This document shows positions 1-6,928 of a stretch of 64,000 bases of DNA, in pieces. This DNA is from Pseudomonadota bacterium (GTDB lineage Bacteria; Pseudomonadota; Gammaproteobacteria; Steroidobacterales; Steroidobacteraceae), in contig JADIYJ010000014.1 of assembly GCA_016705325.1 (NCBI GenBank), positions 66,750 to 130,749 of the forward strand, read 5' to 3'. Under the pieces are notes generated by a model. That model had not been told where the DNA came from. It made no database searches and saw nothing but the letters and a program-made list of their open reading frames with translations. How positions within the stretch are numbered: the first letter of the stretch is position 1; each line of letters opens with the position of its first letter. Both the position numbers and the translations under genes were made by a program.

Positions 1-35
1 CACGGCCGGACTGCACAGCAGCAAGGAGCCCAGCC

Positions 36-521
36 ATGGCTGACCATCGAACCGCGCGCACGGGCGCGAAGCCGAGCCTGACCACCCTGGTGGCGTTGAC
101 GGCGCTCGCCATCGGAGTGCCCGGCGGCAACGTGCTGGCGGACAAGCAGTCGTCGAGCCCGGGCGTGGCCGCGATCGCATCGGCCATCGAGCGTGGCATC
201 TTCACGGTGCAGGAGGGCGTCGTCTCCTGGTACGGCACACAGTTCCACGACCGCAAGACCGCAAGTGGCGAGCGTTTCGATTCGGGCGCCATGACGATGG
301 CACATCCGAAACTGCCCTTCGGCACGATGGTCCGTGTCACCAACCTGCGCAACGGCCGCAGCGTGGTCGTCCGGGTCAACGACCGCGGTCCGTTCGTCGG
401 CAAGCGCATCGCGGACCTGTCGCAGGCCGCGGCGTCCGAGATCGGCATGATGCGCAGGGGCGTGGCGCGGGCCCGCATCGAAGTGCTTGACGAGGATGCG
501 GCGCCAACCTCGACCCCCTGA
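36..521 (+). CDS. RlpA-like double-psi beta-barrel protein
   Basis: A 161-residue exported protein of the RlpA family, whose members bind or cleave peptidoglycan at the septum. A hydrophobic stretch at about residues 16-36 looks like a signal peptide, and there is no lipobox cysteine, unlike classical RlpA lipoproteins. Residues about 60-150 form the double-psi beta-barrel: the opening motif VSWYGTQFHDRKTASGE and the later VNDRGPF with the family's conserved Asp are both present. No SPOR domain follows, so this is a minimal version. AAGGAG at 23-28 lies seven bases before the ATG and supports the start. It ends just before a degenerate hydrolase remnant and shows no operon partner in the window. 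Family assignment is secure; lytic activity is inferred only. Confidence 0.88.
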   Translation: MADHRTARTGAKPSLTTLVALTALAIGVPGGNVLADKQSSSPGVAAIASAIERGIFTVQEGVVSWYGTQFHDRKTASGERFDSGAMTMAHPKLPFGTMVRVTNLRNGRSVVVRVNDRGPFVGKRIADLSQAAASEIGMMRRGVARARIEVLDEDAAPTSTP

Positions 522-611
522 CCGATTCGTCGGTCGCAGGATTTCGTGACGCAGGCGATCTCGAGCGAGGGTTGGGCGTGGTTTGCAGCGAGCAGCGGCA
601 TCGCCCGGGAT

Positions 612-930
612 CGCGTGCGAGGCGTTCGCTCTACCTGCACGGCGGCGCCTATTGCGTCGGTTCCTCACCACGGTGGTCACTCGGCGCAGGACCGTCGCGA
701 ACGGGGGGGCTGCCCGGGCCCCGGATCCGTACCCGTGCCATCGACGATGCGCTGCTCTATGGGCCTGCGGGACCAGCGCCAGATTGCATTCTTCGCCAGG
801 CGGGGACTACTTGGCGACGCGCTGCGCCTGGGCGAGCATCCGCCTCGTCTGTTTGCCCTGGGCCGATCGCCGATCGGGCGCCGCCCGGCAATCGGATCTC
901 GCGCCCTGGGGGGAGTGCAGCGCCGGCCTG
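612..930 (+). pseudogene. Decayed HSL-family alpha/beta hydrolase remnant
   Basis: This stretch carries broken pieces of a second HSL-type esterase on the plus strand. LYLHGGAYCVGS (oxyanion HGG at 638-646) and AIDDAL (737-754) lie in one frame, but only about 30 residues apart, closer than in intact relatives. In another frame LVCLPWADRR (around 840-880) resembles the LLSPWAD block that follows the nucleophile elbow. The catalytic GDSAGG segment is missing. No frame stays open across the pieces, so this is a pseudogene with several internal losses. It overlaps the dubious C-terminal extension of the minus-strand hydrolase. Edges are approximate. Confidence 0.5.
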
Positions 931-2005
931 CTGGACGCGGAACCTCTGGCTTGGCCGGTTCGGCCGCCGCTGAGCCAGGTCGGCGGCGGCCCGGGCGTGG
1001 GGGGCGGGCGTCCGGCAGTGCCGCCTGCGGCAGGGCGGCCACGTCCCGCGCGTGCTCGTCGATGAACGCGACAATGTCGCGGATCGCCTGCTTTGCTTCC
1101 GGCGCCAGCGGAAACAGCGGGAACACGTGCGGCATGTCGGGCCAGACGTCGATGCGCGAACTCGTGCCGGCCTGCTGTGCCCGGTCGTGTGCGCGCACGG
1201 AGTCGTCGAGCAGCATCTCCGTCGAGCCTGCCAGGAAATACAGCGGCGGCAGTCCGCTCCAGTCACCGTGCAACGGTGAAATCAACGGCAACGTGCGCTC
1301 GAGGCCGGGGCAGTACAGGTCTGGCAGCAGGTCGCCCGCGTCCGGGCTGAACATCGGGTCGGCCTTGGCGTTGTAACGGATCGACGGGCCGCTCATCGAG
1401 ATGTCGGTGGCGGGCGACAGCAGCACGGCGCACGCAGGCAGCGGCAGCTGCGCGTCGCGCACCCGCATCAGCGTGACCAGCGACAGGTTGCCGCCGGCGG
1501 AGTCACCTGCGATGACCCGTGGCCGGCCGGTGGGTCCCTGCACCAGCGCGCGATACACGGCCATGCAGTCATCGACCGCCGCCGGAAACGGATGCTCCGG
1601 GGCCAGCCGGTAATCGATCAGCAGCACACGCATCCTGGTGGCGACCGACAGCCTGGCTGCGATCGCCCCGTACATGCCCGGCAGGTGCACGCACCACGCG
1701 CCGCCATGCAGGTATAGCAGGGTGCCATTGCGGCTCGCGAGGTCTGGCGCCCCGTACCACCGCGCCGGCACGCCAGCGATCGTGACCGACTCGGTGGCGC
1801 AATCGACCCCGCGTCGCCCCAGCCGCGAGTCGGTCCTGGCCGTGTGCCGGCGGATCGCGTCGATCGAGAGGCCGGGCCGCCACAACGGCTTCACCGTGAG
1901 ACGGAGCATGGTGTTGATCATTCGTGCGCGAAAGCTTGGCATGTCGGTGCTCGTCGTGAATCCGGACCCATTTTCCGTTGCGGCGCAGGCCTGCGCATCC
2001 GGCAC
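677..2005 (-). CDS. HSL-family alpha/beta hydrolase (esterase/lipase)
   Basis: A carboxylesterase or lipase of the hormone-sensitive-lipase family. The oxyanion motif LYLHGGAWCV, nucleophile elbow AGDSAGGN, a later Asp in STEMLLDD and the catalytic His in PHVFPLF are all present. The recognisable domain ends near AFIDEHARD, about residue 318. The remaining roughly 120 residues are Arg/Pro-rich, unlike the family and lie opposite a plus-strand hydrolase remnant, so the natural stop near position 1045 has probably been lost. The GTG at 2005 has AGG a few bases upstream; ATG at 1942 is an alternative. It starts 16 bases after the tetR stop, so the two are probably co-transcribed, and it may release fatty acids or hydrolyse esters in a lipid pathway. 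Confidence 0.82.
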   Translation of the reverse strand: MPDAQACAATENGSGFTTSTDMPSFRARMINTMLRLTVKPLWRPGLSIDAIRRHTARTDSRLGRRGVDCATESVTIAGVPARWYGAPDLASRNGTLLYLHGGAWCVHLPGMYGAIAARLSVATRMRVLLIDYRLAPEHPFPAAVDDCMAVYRALVQGPTGRPRVIAGDSAGGNLSLVTLMRVRDAQLPLPACAVLLSPATDISMSGPSIRYNAKADPMFSPDAGDLLPDLYCPGLERTLPLISPLHGDWSGLPPLYFLAGSTEMLLDDSVRAHDRAQQAGTSSRIDVWPDMPHVFPLFPLAPEAKQAIRDIVAFIDEHARDVAALPQAALPDARPPRPGRRRPGSAAAEPAKPEVPRPAGRRCTPPRARDPIAGRRPIGDRPRANRRGGCSPRRSASPSSPRLAKNAIWRWSRRPIEQRIVDGTGTDPGPGQPPRSRRSCAE

Positions 2006-2020
2006 GATACCTGGCGTCGC

Positions 2021-2683
2021 TCAGGCAGCGGGTTGCGACACCATGCGCTCGACCTGGCGGCGCTGCGGGCTGCGCAGCAGCGGGCTGAACAGCGCGACGA
2101 AGTGGCGGATGCCATCGCGGATGTCGGCGGACTGGATGGCGCGCCTGCGGTCCATGATCTGCCGGTGCGTGAACCACTGCGTCAGCAGGATCCATGCGTT
2201 GGTCGTCAGCAGGTCCAGTTGCTCGGGCGTGGCGTCCATCCATCCGGCCGCCACCATCGAGTCGAAGATTGCGCGCGAACGCACACGCACGCGCTCGGCA
2301 AGGTCGCGATAACGCTCCTTGAGGCCCGGCACGTCGCGCAGCAGCGAGTTCACGTCGCGATAGAAGAAACGGAATTCCCACAGGTGACCGAAGACGTCGT
2401 CCAGGTAACGGAGCACGGTATCGAACGACTGCGCCTGCGTGCCTTCGCGCGGCGCGAGGATGGCCTCCAGCTGCGCCTCGATGCGTTCGTACAGGCAGAG
2501 GACGATCTCTTCCTTGTTCGCGAAGTGGTAGTACAGGTTGCCCGGGCTGATGGCGAGCCGCGCCGCGATGTGCCGCGTCGAAACCGCATGCGCGCCGTCG
2601 GCGTTGAACAGGACCAGTGCCGCATCGAGGATGCGGCCGCGCGTGTCGGGCGTCTCGGCGGTAGCGCGTTTCTTGCGGGGCAT
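2021..2683 (-). CDS. TetR/AcrR-family transcriptional regulator
   Basis: A 220-residue TetR repressor. The N-terminal helix-turn-helix spans about residues 12-58 (RGRILDAALVLFN, then ISPGNLYYHFANKEEI, the typical recognition helix and YYHF signature). The C-terminal half is a ligand-binding helical domain rich in aromatics (HLWEFRFFYRDV), close to the TetR type that carries a DUF3859/MphX-like C domain, which is a loose guess. I chose MPRKKRA at 2683 rather than the more upstream in-frame ATG, because the HTH then sits at the usual distance from the start. It is divergent from alkB, and a perfect palindrome lies between them, so it probably controls both promoters. A related palindrome precedes the PQQ dehydrogenase at 16.4 kb. 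Its ligand is unknown; an alkane, fatty acid or acyl-CoA would fit the neighbourhood. Confidence 0.9.
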   Translation of the reverse strand: MPRKKRATAETPDTRGRILDAALVLFNADGAHAVSTRHIAARLAISPGNLYYHFANKEEIVLCLYERIEAQLEAILAPREGTQAQSFDTVLRYLDDVFGHLWEFRFFYRDVNSLLRDVPGLKERYRDLAERVRVRSRAIFDSMVAAGWMDATPEQLDLLTTNAWILLTQWFTHRQIMDRRRAIQSADIRDGIRHFVALFSPLLRSPQRRQVERMVSQPAA

Positions 2684-2783
2684 GCGAGTCGTGCCGGGGG
2701 CGGGCCAATCGGTTTTGCAGTGCAAAGTATACCCGGCGCGCAGCGACATTTGACACGAGCCGTCGGCTGCGGCAATCTATATT

Positions 2784-2799
2784 TAGAACATTTGTTCTA
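2784..2799. promoter_or_regulatory. Perfect palindrome, probable TetR operator
   Basis: TAGAACA-TT-TGTTCTA is a perfect 7+7 inverted repeat with a two-base centre in the 145-bp gap between tetR (start 2683) and alkB (start 2829). TATATT at 2778-2783 abuts it and TTGACA is at 2750-2755, but their 22-base spacing is too long for a standard promoter, so the exact alkB promoter is uncertain. Position and symmetry are those expected for a TetR operator. Confidence 0.75.
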
Positions 2800-2828
2800 G
2801 ACGGTTGCCCGGTCCCCGGAGGGACACC

Positions 2829-3998
2829 ATGGTCAAGTACGCACGGTTCATGGCGGTTTACCTGTTCTCCCTCGCCACGCTCACCGGCATCCTGCTGGGC
2901 GGCGCCTGGATGTGGCTCGGTTTCGTCGTGATCTACGGCGTGATGATCCTGGGCGACGAATCCCTCGGCGACTACTACGAGGAACCGGCCTACCGGCATC
3001 CGCGGCTGCTGAACTCGCTGCTGTACTTCGCGCTGCCGGCGCTGTTCGTGCTCGGCGTCGCGATGGCCTGGATGGCGGGATCGGGCGACCTGTTCGGCTT
3101 CGGCGCGTGGGCGCAGGCCAGCTTCGGCCTCGACCTGTTCGCGCGCCGCGAGGCGACCGCGCCCTTGCACTGGCTCGGCGCCATCCTCTCGGCCGGCATC
3201 ACCTTCGCCGCGCTTGGCACCAACATCGGGCACGAGCTCACGCATCGCACGACCGATCGCGGGGCAATGGTGGCCGGGCGCTGGCTGCTCGCCATCACGT
3301 TCGACGCCGAGTTCTCGATCGAGCACGTTTACGGTCACCACCGGCGCCTGGCGACGTCGGCCGATCCGGCATCGGCGCGCCGTGGCGAGCACTTCTATTC
3401 CTATCTCCTGCGCTCGGTGTTCGGGCAGACGAAGAGTGCGTTCGAGCTGGAGCGCAACCGCCTGCAGACCCTCGGGCACGGCACCTGGAGCCTGCACAAT
3501 CGCTACCTGCGCGGCTGGCTGATGTCGGCCCTCATCGTCGCGGCCTTCGGCGTGGCGGCCGGGCCGAAAGGCGTCGTCATCTTCGTGCTCGCGGCGCTCG
3601 CCGGCCGCTCGGTGCTCGAGGCCGTCAACTATTTCGAGCACTACGGGCTGGTGCGCGATCCCGGCCAGCCGGTCGAACCGCGCCACTCGTGGAATTCCAA
3701 CAAGCGCCTGAGCAACGTCATGCTGTTCAACCTCGCGCGCCACTCGCATCACCATGCCGAAGGCGATGCACAGTTCTGGCAACTGCGCGCCTACCGCGAT
3801 GCGCCGACGCTGCCGTACGGCTATCTCACCTGCATGCTGCTCGTGTTCCTGCTGCCGGGCTGGTATCGCAACCGCATGACGCCCTTGCTGCTCGAATGGG
3901 ATCGTCGATTTGCGACGACCAGCGAACGGCGCCTGGCTGCCGAGGCCAACCGGGCGAGCGGCGTGCCCGCGCTGCAACTGGCGGCGCAGGGGCGCTGA
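2829..3998 (+). CDS. alkB: Alkane 1-monooxygenase (AlkB, membrane di-iron hydroxylase)
   Basis: An integral-membrane non-haem di-iron hydroxylase, predicted to oxidise the terminal carbon of n-alkanes using electrons from a small iron-sulfur carrier. All histidine boxes are visible: HELTHR, EHVYGHH and RHSHHHAEG, plus the family signature NYFEHYGL. Several hydrophobic segments (residues about 8-40, 65-90, 115-135, 225-260, 335-355) fit the six-helix AlkB fold. Length, 389 residues, is normal. GGAGGG at 2818-2823 sits five bases before the ATG at 2829, which decides the start over an ATG at 2805. Two bases after the stop comes a ferredoxin, the probable electron donor; no rubredoxin or reductase lies in the window. 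A TetR operator-like palindrome lies 30 bases upstream. Substrate chain length cannot be read from sequence. Confidence 0.93.
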   Translation: MVKYARFMAVYLFSLATLTGILLGGAWMWLGFVVIYGVMILGDESLGDYYEEPAYRHPRLLNSLLYFALPALFVLGVAMAWMAGSGDLFGFGAWAQASFGLDLFARREATAPLHWLGAILSAGITFAALGTNIGHELTHRTTDRGAMVAGRWLLAITFDAEFSIEHVYGHHRRLATSADPASARRGEHFYSYLLRSVFGQTKSAFELERNRLQTLGHGTWSLHNRYLRGWLMSALIVAAFGVAAGPKGVVIFVLAALAGRSVLEAVNYFEHYGLVRDPGQPVEPRHSWNSNKRLSNVMLFNLARHSHHHAEGDAQFWQLRAYRDAPTLPYGYLTCMLLVFLLPGWYRNRMTPLLLEWDRRFATTSERRLAAEANRASGVPALQLAAQGR

Positions 3999-4000
3999 GC

Positions 4001-4363
4001 GTGCTGCGCGATCTCTTCAGGCGGCGCGAACCGGAAGCGGCGAGGGTCAGTGTCGAGCCGTTCGGCTGGGAGTTCGACGTCGCGCCGGGGCAGACGATCC
4101 TGCAAGCCGCACTGGCGCAAGGCCTGCCGTGGCCATCGCGGTGCCGCGTCGGCAGTTGCACGACGTGCCGGTGCCGCCTGCTCGAAGGCGACGTCCGCGC
4201 GCTGACGGACACGTCCTACGTGCTCTCGCGCGAGCAACTGCAGCAGCGGTACGTGCTCGCCTGCCAGTCGCAGCCGAAGGGCAGTGTGCGGGTGCATCTG
4301 GACCGGATGAAGGCTACGCTCGCGGCGGATGTCCCCAGTCAACCTGCCGCTGCTGTCGACTGA
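4001..4363 (+). CDS. [2Fe-2S] ferredoxin, probable AlkB electron donor
   Basis: A 120-residue plant-type ferredoxin. The cluster ligands are in CRVGSCTTC, giving the C-x4-C-x2-C spacing, with the fourth Cys in VLACQS about 35 residues later. A GTG at 4001 starts two bases after the alkB stop, so translation is probably coupled. The extension before the domain (LRDLFRRREPEAARVSVEP) is short and charged. Most studied AlkB systems use rubredoxin; here the adjacent [2Fe-2S] protein is the natural candidate, which is an inference from adjacency. Its last 35 bases overlap the start of the downstream dioxygenase gene. No ferredoxin reductase is nearby. Confidence 0.9.
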   Translation: MLRDLFRRREPEAARVSVEPFGWEFDVAPGQTILQAALAQGLPWPSRCRVGSCTTCRCRLLEGDVRALTDTSYVLSREQLQQRYVLACQSQPKGSVRVHLDRMKATLAADVPSQPAAAVD

Positions 4364-4952
4364 ACCGCTGCGGCTCGACCTGCCGGACGCCGACGTCCGG
4401 CTCTGGCGACCTGCATTCCGGCCCGCCGAGGTCGACGAACTGCTCGCGCTGCTGCGCACGCGGATCGACTGGCAGCAGGAAGACATCGTGATGTTCGGCG
4501 AGCGCAGGCGCGTGCCACGCCTCGTTGCGTGGCACGGCGACCCCGGGGCGGCGTACACGTACTCCGGGACGGCGCACGAGCCGTTGCCGTGGACGCCGGA
4601 ACTGCAGCGGATCCGCCAGCGTGTCGAGGAACTCACGGCGCATCGCTACAACAGCGCGCTGCTGAACCTGTATCGCGACGGCAACGACGGCATGGGCTGG
4701 CACGCCGACGACGAGCCGGAACTCGGTCGCGAGCCGGTCATCGCTTCGGTGTCCCTCGGCGCGACCAGACGATTCAAGTTGCGTCACCGCCGCTCGCGTA
4801 GTGCAGCCAGCACGCTGGACCTGGCGCACGGCGACCTGCTGCTGATGGCGGGGCAGACACAGCATGCGTACGTGCATGCGGTGCCGAAGACCGCGACACC
4901 GGTCGAGGCGCGCGTCAACCTGACCTTCCGCTGGGTTCGCCCGGACCGTTGA
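4329..4952 (+). CDS. AlkB-family 2-oxoglutarate/Fe(II) DNA repair dioxygenase
   Basis: A 207-residue oxidative demethylase of the AlkB/ABH2-3 type, which repairs 1-methyladenine and 3-methylcytosine in nucleic acids. Despite the shared name it is unrelated to the alkane hydroxylase upstream. Visible signatures are NLYRDGNDGMGWHADDE (Fe ligands H and D), the third His ligand in HAVPKT and RVNLTFR, whose arginine binds 2-oxoglutarate. The first 40 residues lack any signal peptide, so it is cytoplasmic. It begins inside the ferredoxin gene (35-base overlap), placing it in the alkB operon. That coupling suggests repair of damage caused by reactive products of hydrocarbon oxidation, but chance operon sharing is possible. 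Confidence 0.9.
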   Translation: MSPVNLPLLSTEPLRLDLPDADVRLWRPAFRPAEVDELLALLRTRIDWQQEDIVMFGERRRVPRLVAWHGDPGAAYTYSGTAHEPLPWTPELQRIRQRVEELTAHRYNSALLNLYRDGNDGMGWHADDEPELGREPVIASVSLGATRRFKLRHRRSRSAASTLDLAHGDLLLMAGQTQHAYVHAVPKTATPVEARVNLTFRWVRPDR

Positions 4953-5064
4953 GCGAATGAAAACCATTGCCATGCTTTGCGCGAGGCATGCGCCCGGTGG
5001 TTAAATGCCACCCGCTGAGAACAAGCAAGGCGCAGGATTTCAGGCGCCGACGGGGGAGATCGAA

Positions 5065-5706
5065 GTGTCGATGCGGCCGAGCCGGATGTCGCGATCTGCG
5101 GCATGCCTGATGGCGTGCCTCGCGAGCGTCGGCACGTCGGCCGCCACCGGACAACAGGTCTATGCCACCTGCGCGGCCTGTCATGGCGCACGAGCGGAGG
5201 GCAATCCAGGCCTCGGTGCGCCCGCGCTTGCGGGTCAACAGGTTGCTTACCTGCAGCGGCAACTGCTGAACTTCCGCACGGGCCTGCGCGGCTCGCACAA
5301 GGACGATACCTACGGGGCGCAGATGCGCGCGGCCTCGCAGGTGGCGCTGCCCGACGAGAAGGCAATCGCTGCGGTCGCGACCTACATCGCTGCGCTGCCC
5401 AGGACCGACGTGAAGCCAGCCGGCAAGTTCGACGCGCGCAACGGCAACAACCTGTACCAGGGCAAGTGTGGCGCCGGTCACGGCGGCCAGGCCGAAGGGA
5501 ACGAAGCACTGTCCGCACCGCGACTCGCAGGCCTGGATGCTGCATACATCAAGCGGCAGCACCGGAATTTCGGCAAAGGGCTGCGCGGCGCGCAGCCACA
5601 GGATCGCTATGGCAAGCAGATGGCGCTCATGGCGACCACGCTCGGCAGCGAGCGCGAACTCGACGACGTGATCGGCTACATCCAGGCCTTTGAGGCTGCG
5701 CGGTGA
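5065..5706 (+). CDS. Cytochrome c4-like protein with a damaged second heme motif
   Basis: An exported c-type cytochrome of about 213 residues with two similar cytochrome domains, like cytochrome c4, which shuttles electrons in the periplasm. The first heme motif CAACH is at about residue 36. The second reads CGAGH at about residue 135 (5467-5481), so its second cysteine is replaced by glycine; one base (GGT for TGT) accounts for this. Axial methionine candidates are in YGAQMRA and YGKQMAL. GGGGGAG at 5052-5058 lies six bases before the GTG at 5065, which I prefer to the ATG at 5071 or 5005. A signal peptide covers roughly the first 28 residues. It overlaps the next gene and heads a redox cluster running to 10947. 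Confidence 0.85.
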   Translation: MSMRPSRMSRSAACLMACLASVGTSAATGQQVYATCAACHGARAEGNPGLGAPALAGQQVAYLQRQLLNFRTGLRGSHKDDTYGAQMRAASQVALPDEKAIAAVATYIAALPRTDVKPAGKFDARNGNNLYQGKCGAGHGGQAEGNEALSAPRLAGLDAAYIKRQHRNFGKGLRGAQPQDRYGKQMALMATTLGSERELDDVIGYIQAFEAAR

Positions 5707-6928
5707 CGAATTGAGCTTCGGGTCGACACGGCCGGTGCTGCTCGCTTGCGTGCTGGTGATTGCAGCGGTGGTTGCGGCGGTGTCGGTGACGCGCGCTGGC
5801 ATGCGCTCTGCGACGCAGGCCGGGGACGGCTTCGTCCTCAGTGGCCGCTGTCCGCCGAGCTTCGAACTGATCGCAGGCGGCACCTGCGAATTGCGCGATC
5901 GCTACCAGTTCTACGATTCGCTGCAGGACCGGGGCGTGGGCGGGACGCGCACCTCGCTGCCGCCACACCGGGATGGTTTCCGGCCCGAGCAGATCGATCT
6001 CGGCCGCTACCTGTTCTTCGACCCGATCCTGTCCGGCGACGGCACCCAGTCCTGCGGTAGCTGTCATCGACCGGATCGAGGGTTCGCTGACGGCAAGCCG
6101 CGTTCGATCGGGATTCACGGACAGGATGCCGGTCGCGCGGCGCCGACGCTCTGGAACGTGGCGTTCCTGCAGACGTTCTTCTGGGACGCCCGCGCCAGCT
6201 CGCTGGAGGCGCAGGCGCAGGGTCCGCTGTTTTCACCCCGCGAGATGGGGAACGAGCCGGAACGGCTGCTGCGCAGCCTCAATGACAATGCAACCTATCG
6301 CCGCCTGTTCCGCCAGGCATTCCCAGGCGGCGGCGAAGCGATCACGGCAGCCGAGGTCTACACCGCACTGGCGGCTTTCCAGACGACGCTGGTCTCGCTC
6401 AACAGCCGCTACGACCGTTATGCGCACGGTTACGCGGCCGCGTTGACCGAGCGCGAGCTCGCAGGCCTCAACGTCTTCCGCTCGTTCGTGGCGCGGTGCG
6501 CGGAATGCCACACGCCGCCGCTCTTCACCAACGGGCAGGTGGCCGTGATCGGTGCGCCCGAGCCCGCCGGGCATCCGTTCGACGCAGGCGCCGAGAAGAC
6601 CTTCCACGCGGCCAAGCTGCGCGGCGGCTTCAAGGTGCCGACGCTGCGCAACATCGCGCGCACGGCGCCGTACATGCATTCCGGTGCTTTCGACACTTTG
6701 CGCGAGACCGTCGAGTTCTACAACAAGGGCCGTGGCAATGCCGTGCCTCCCGGCGCGACGCTGTACCTGCACTGGCACATCAGCTCACCGGACCTGACCG
6801 CGACCGAAGTGGGCCTGCTCGTCGACTTCCTGCAGACGCTGACCGACGAGGCCTTTGTGCCTGAGATTCCGCGACGCGTGCCCTCGGGCCTGCCGCCGCT
6901 CGACAACCCCAAGGAAAGCCGTACATGA
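5690..6928 (+). CDS. Di-heme cytochrome c peroxidase / MauG-family protein
   Basis: A 412-residue exported di-heme protein of the bacterial cytochrome c peroxidase/MauG superfamily. Heme motifs are CGSCH at about residue 122 and CAECH at about residue 270. Other family hallmarks are RSIGIHGQDAGRAAPTLWN, FFWDARASSLEAQA and VPTLRNIARTAPYMHSG. A hydrophobic segment at residues 15-35 is a signal anchor or peptide. The start is a TTG at 5690 overlapping the cytochrome c4 gene by 17 bases; a second TTG at 5711 is also possible. MauG-type members oxidise proteins or small molecules rather than only reducing peroxide, so the activity cannot be fixed here. The stop overlaps the next ATG by four bases, implying tight coupling to the beta-helix protein. 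Confidence 0.88.
   Translation: MRLRGDELSFGSTRPVLLACVLVIAAVVAAVSVTRAGMRSATQAGDGFVLSGRCPPSFELIAGGTCELRDRYQFYDSLQDRGVGGTRTSLPPHRDGFRPEQIDLGRYLFFDPILSGDGTQSCGSCHRPDRGFADGKPRSIGIHGQDAGRAAPTLWNVAFLQTFFWDARASSLEAQAQGPLFSPREMGNEPERLLRSLNDNATYRRLFRQAFPGGGEAITAAEVYTALAAFQTTLVSLNSRYDRYAHGYAAALTERELAGLNVFRSFVARCAECHTPPLFTNGQVAVIGAPEPAGHPFDAGAEKTFHAAKLRGGFKVPTLRNIARTAPYMHSGAFDTLRETVEFYNKGRGNAVPPGATLYLHWHISSPDLTATEVGLLVDFLQTLTDEAFVPEIPRRVPSGLPPLDNPKESRT

Noticed and set aside
2750..2783. TTGACA/TATATT as the alkB promoter
   Set aside because: The spacing of 22 bases is outside the usual 16-18; kept only as a comment.
1569..3977. 802-codon minus-strand frame across tetR and alkB
   Set aside because: It runs opposite alkB and out of frame through tetR; composition is that of an antisense shadow.
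4329..4952. Calling the dioxygenase a second alkane hydroxylase because of the name AlkB
   Set aside because: It has the HxD...H and RxNxxFR pattern of 2-oxoglutarate dioxygenases and no membrane segments.
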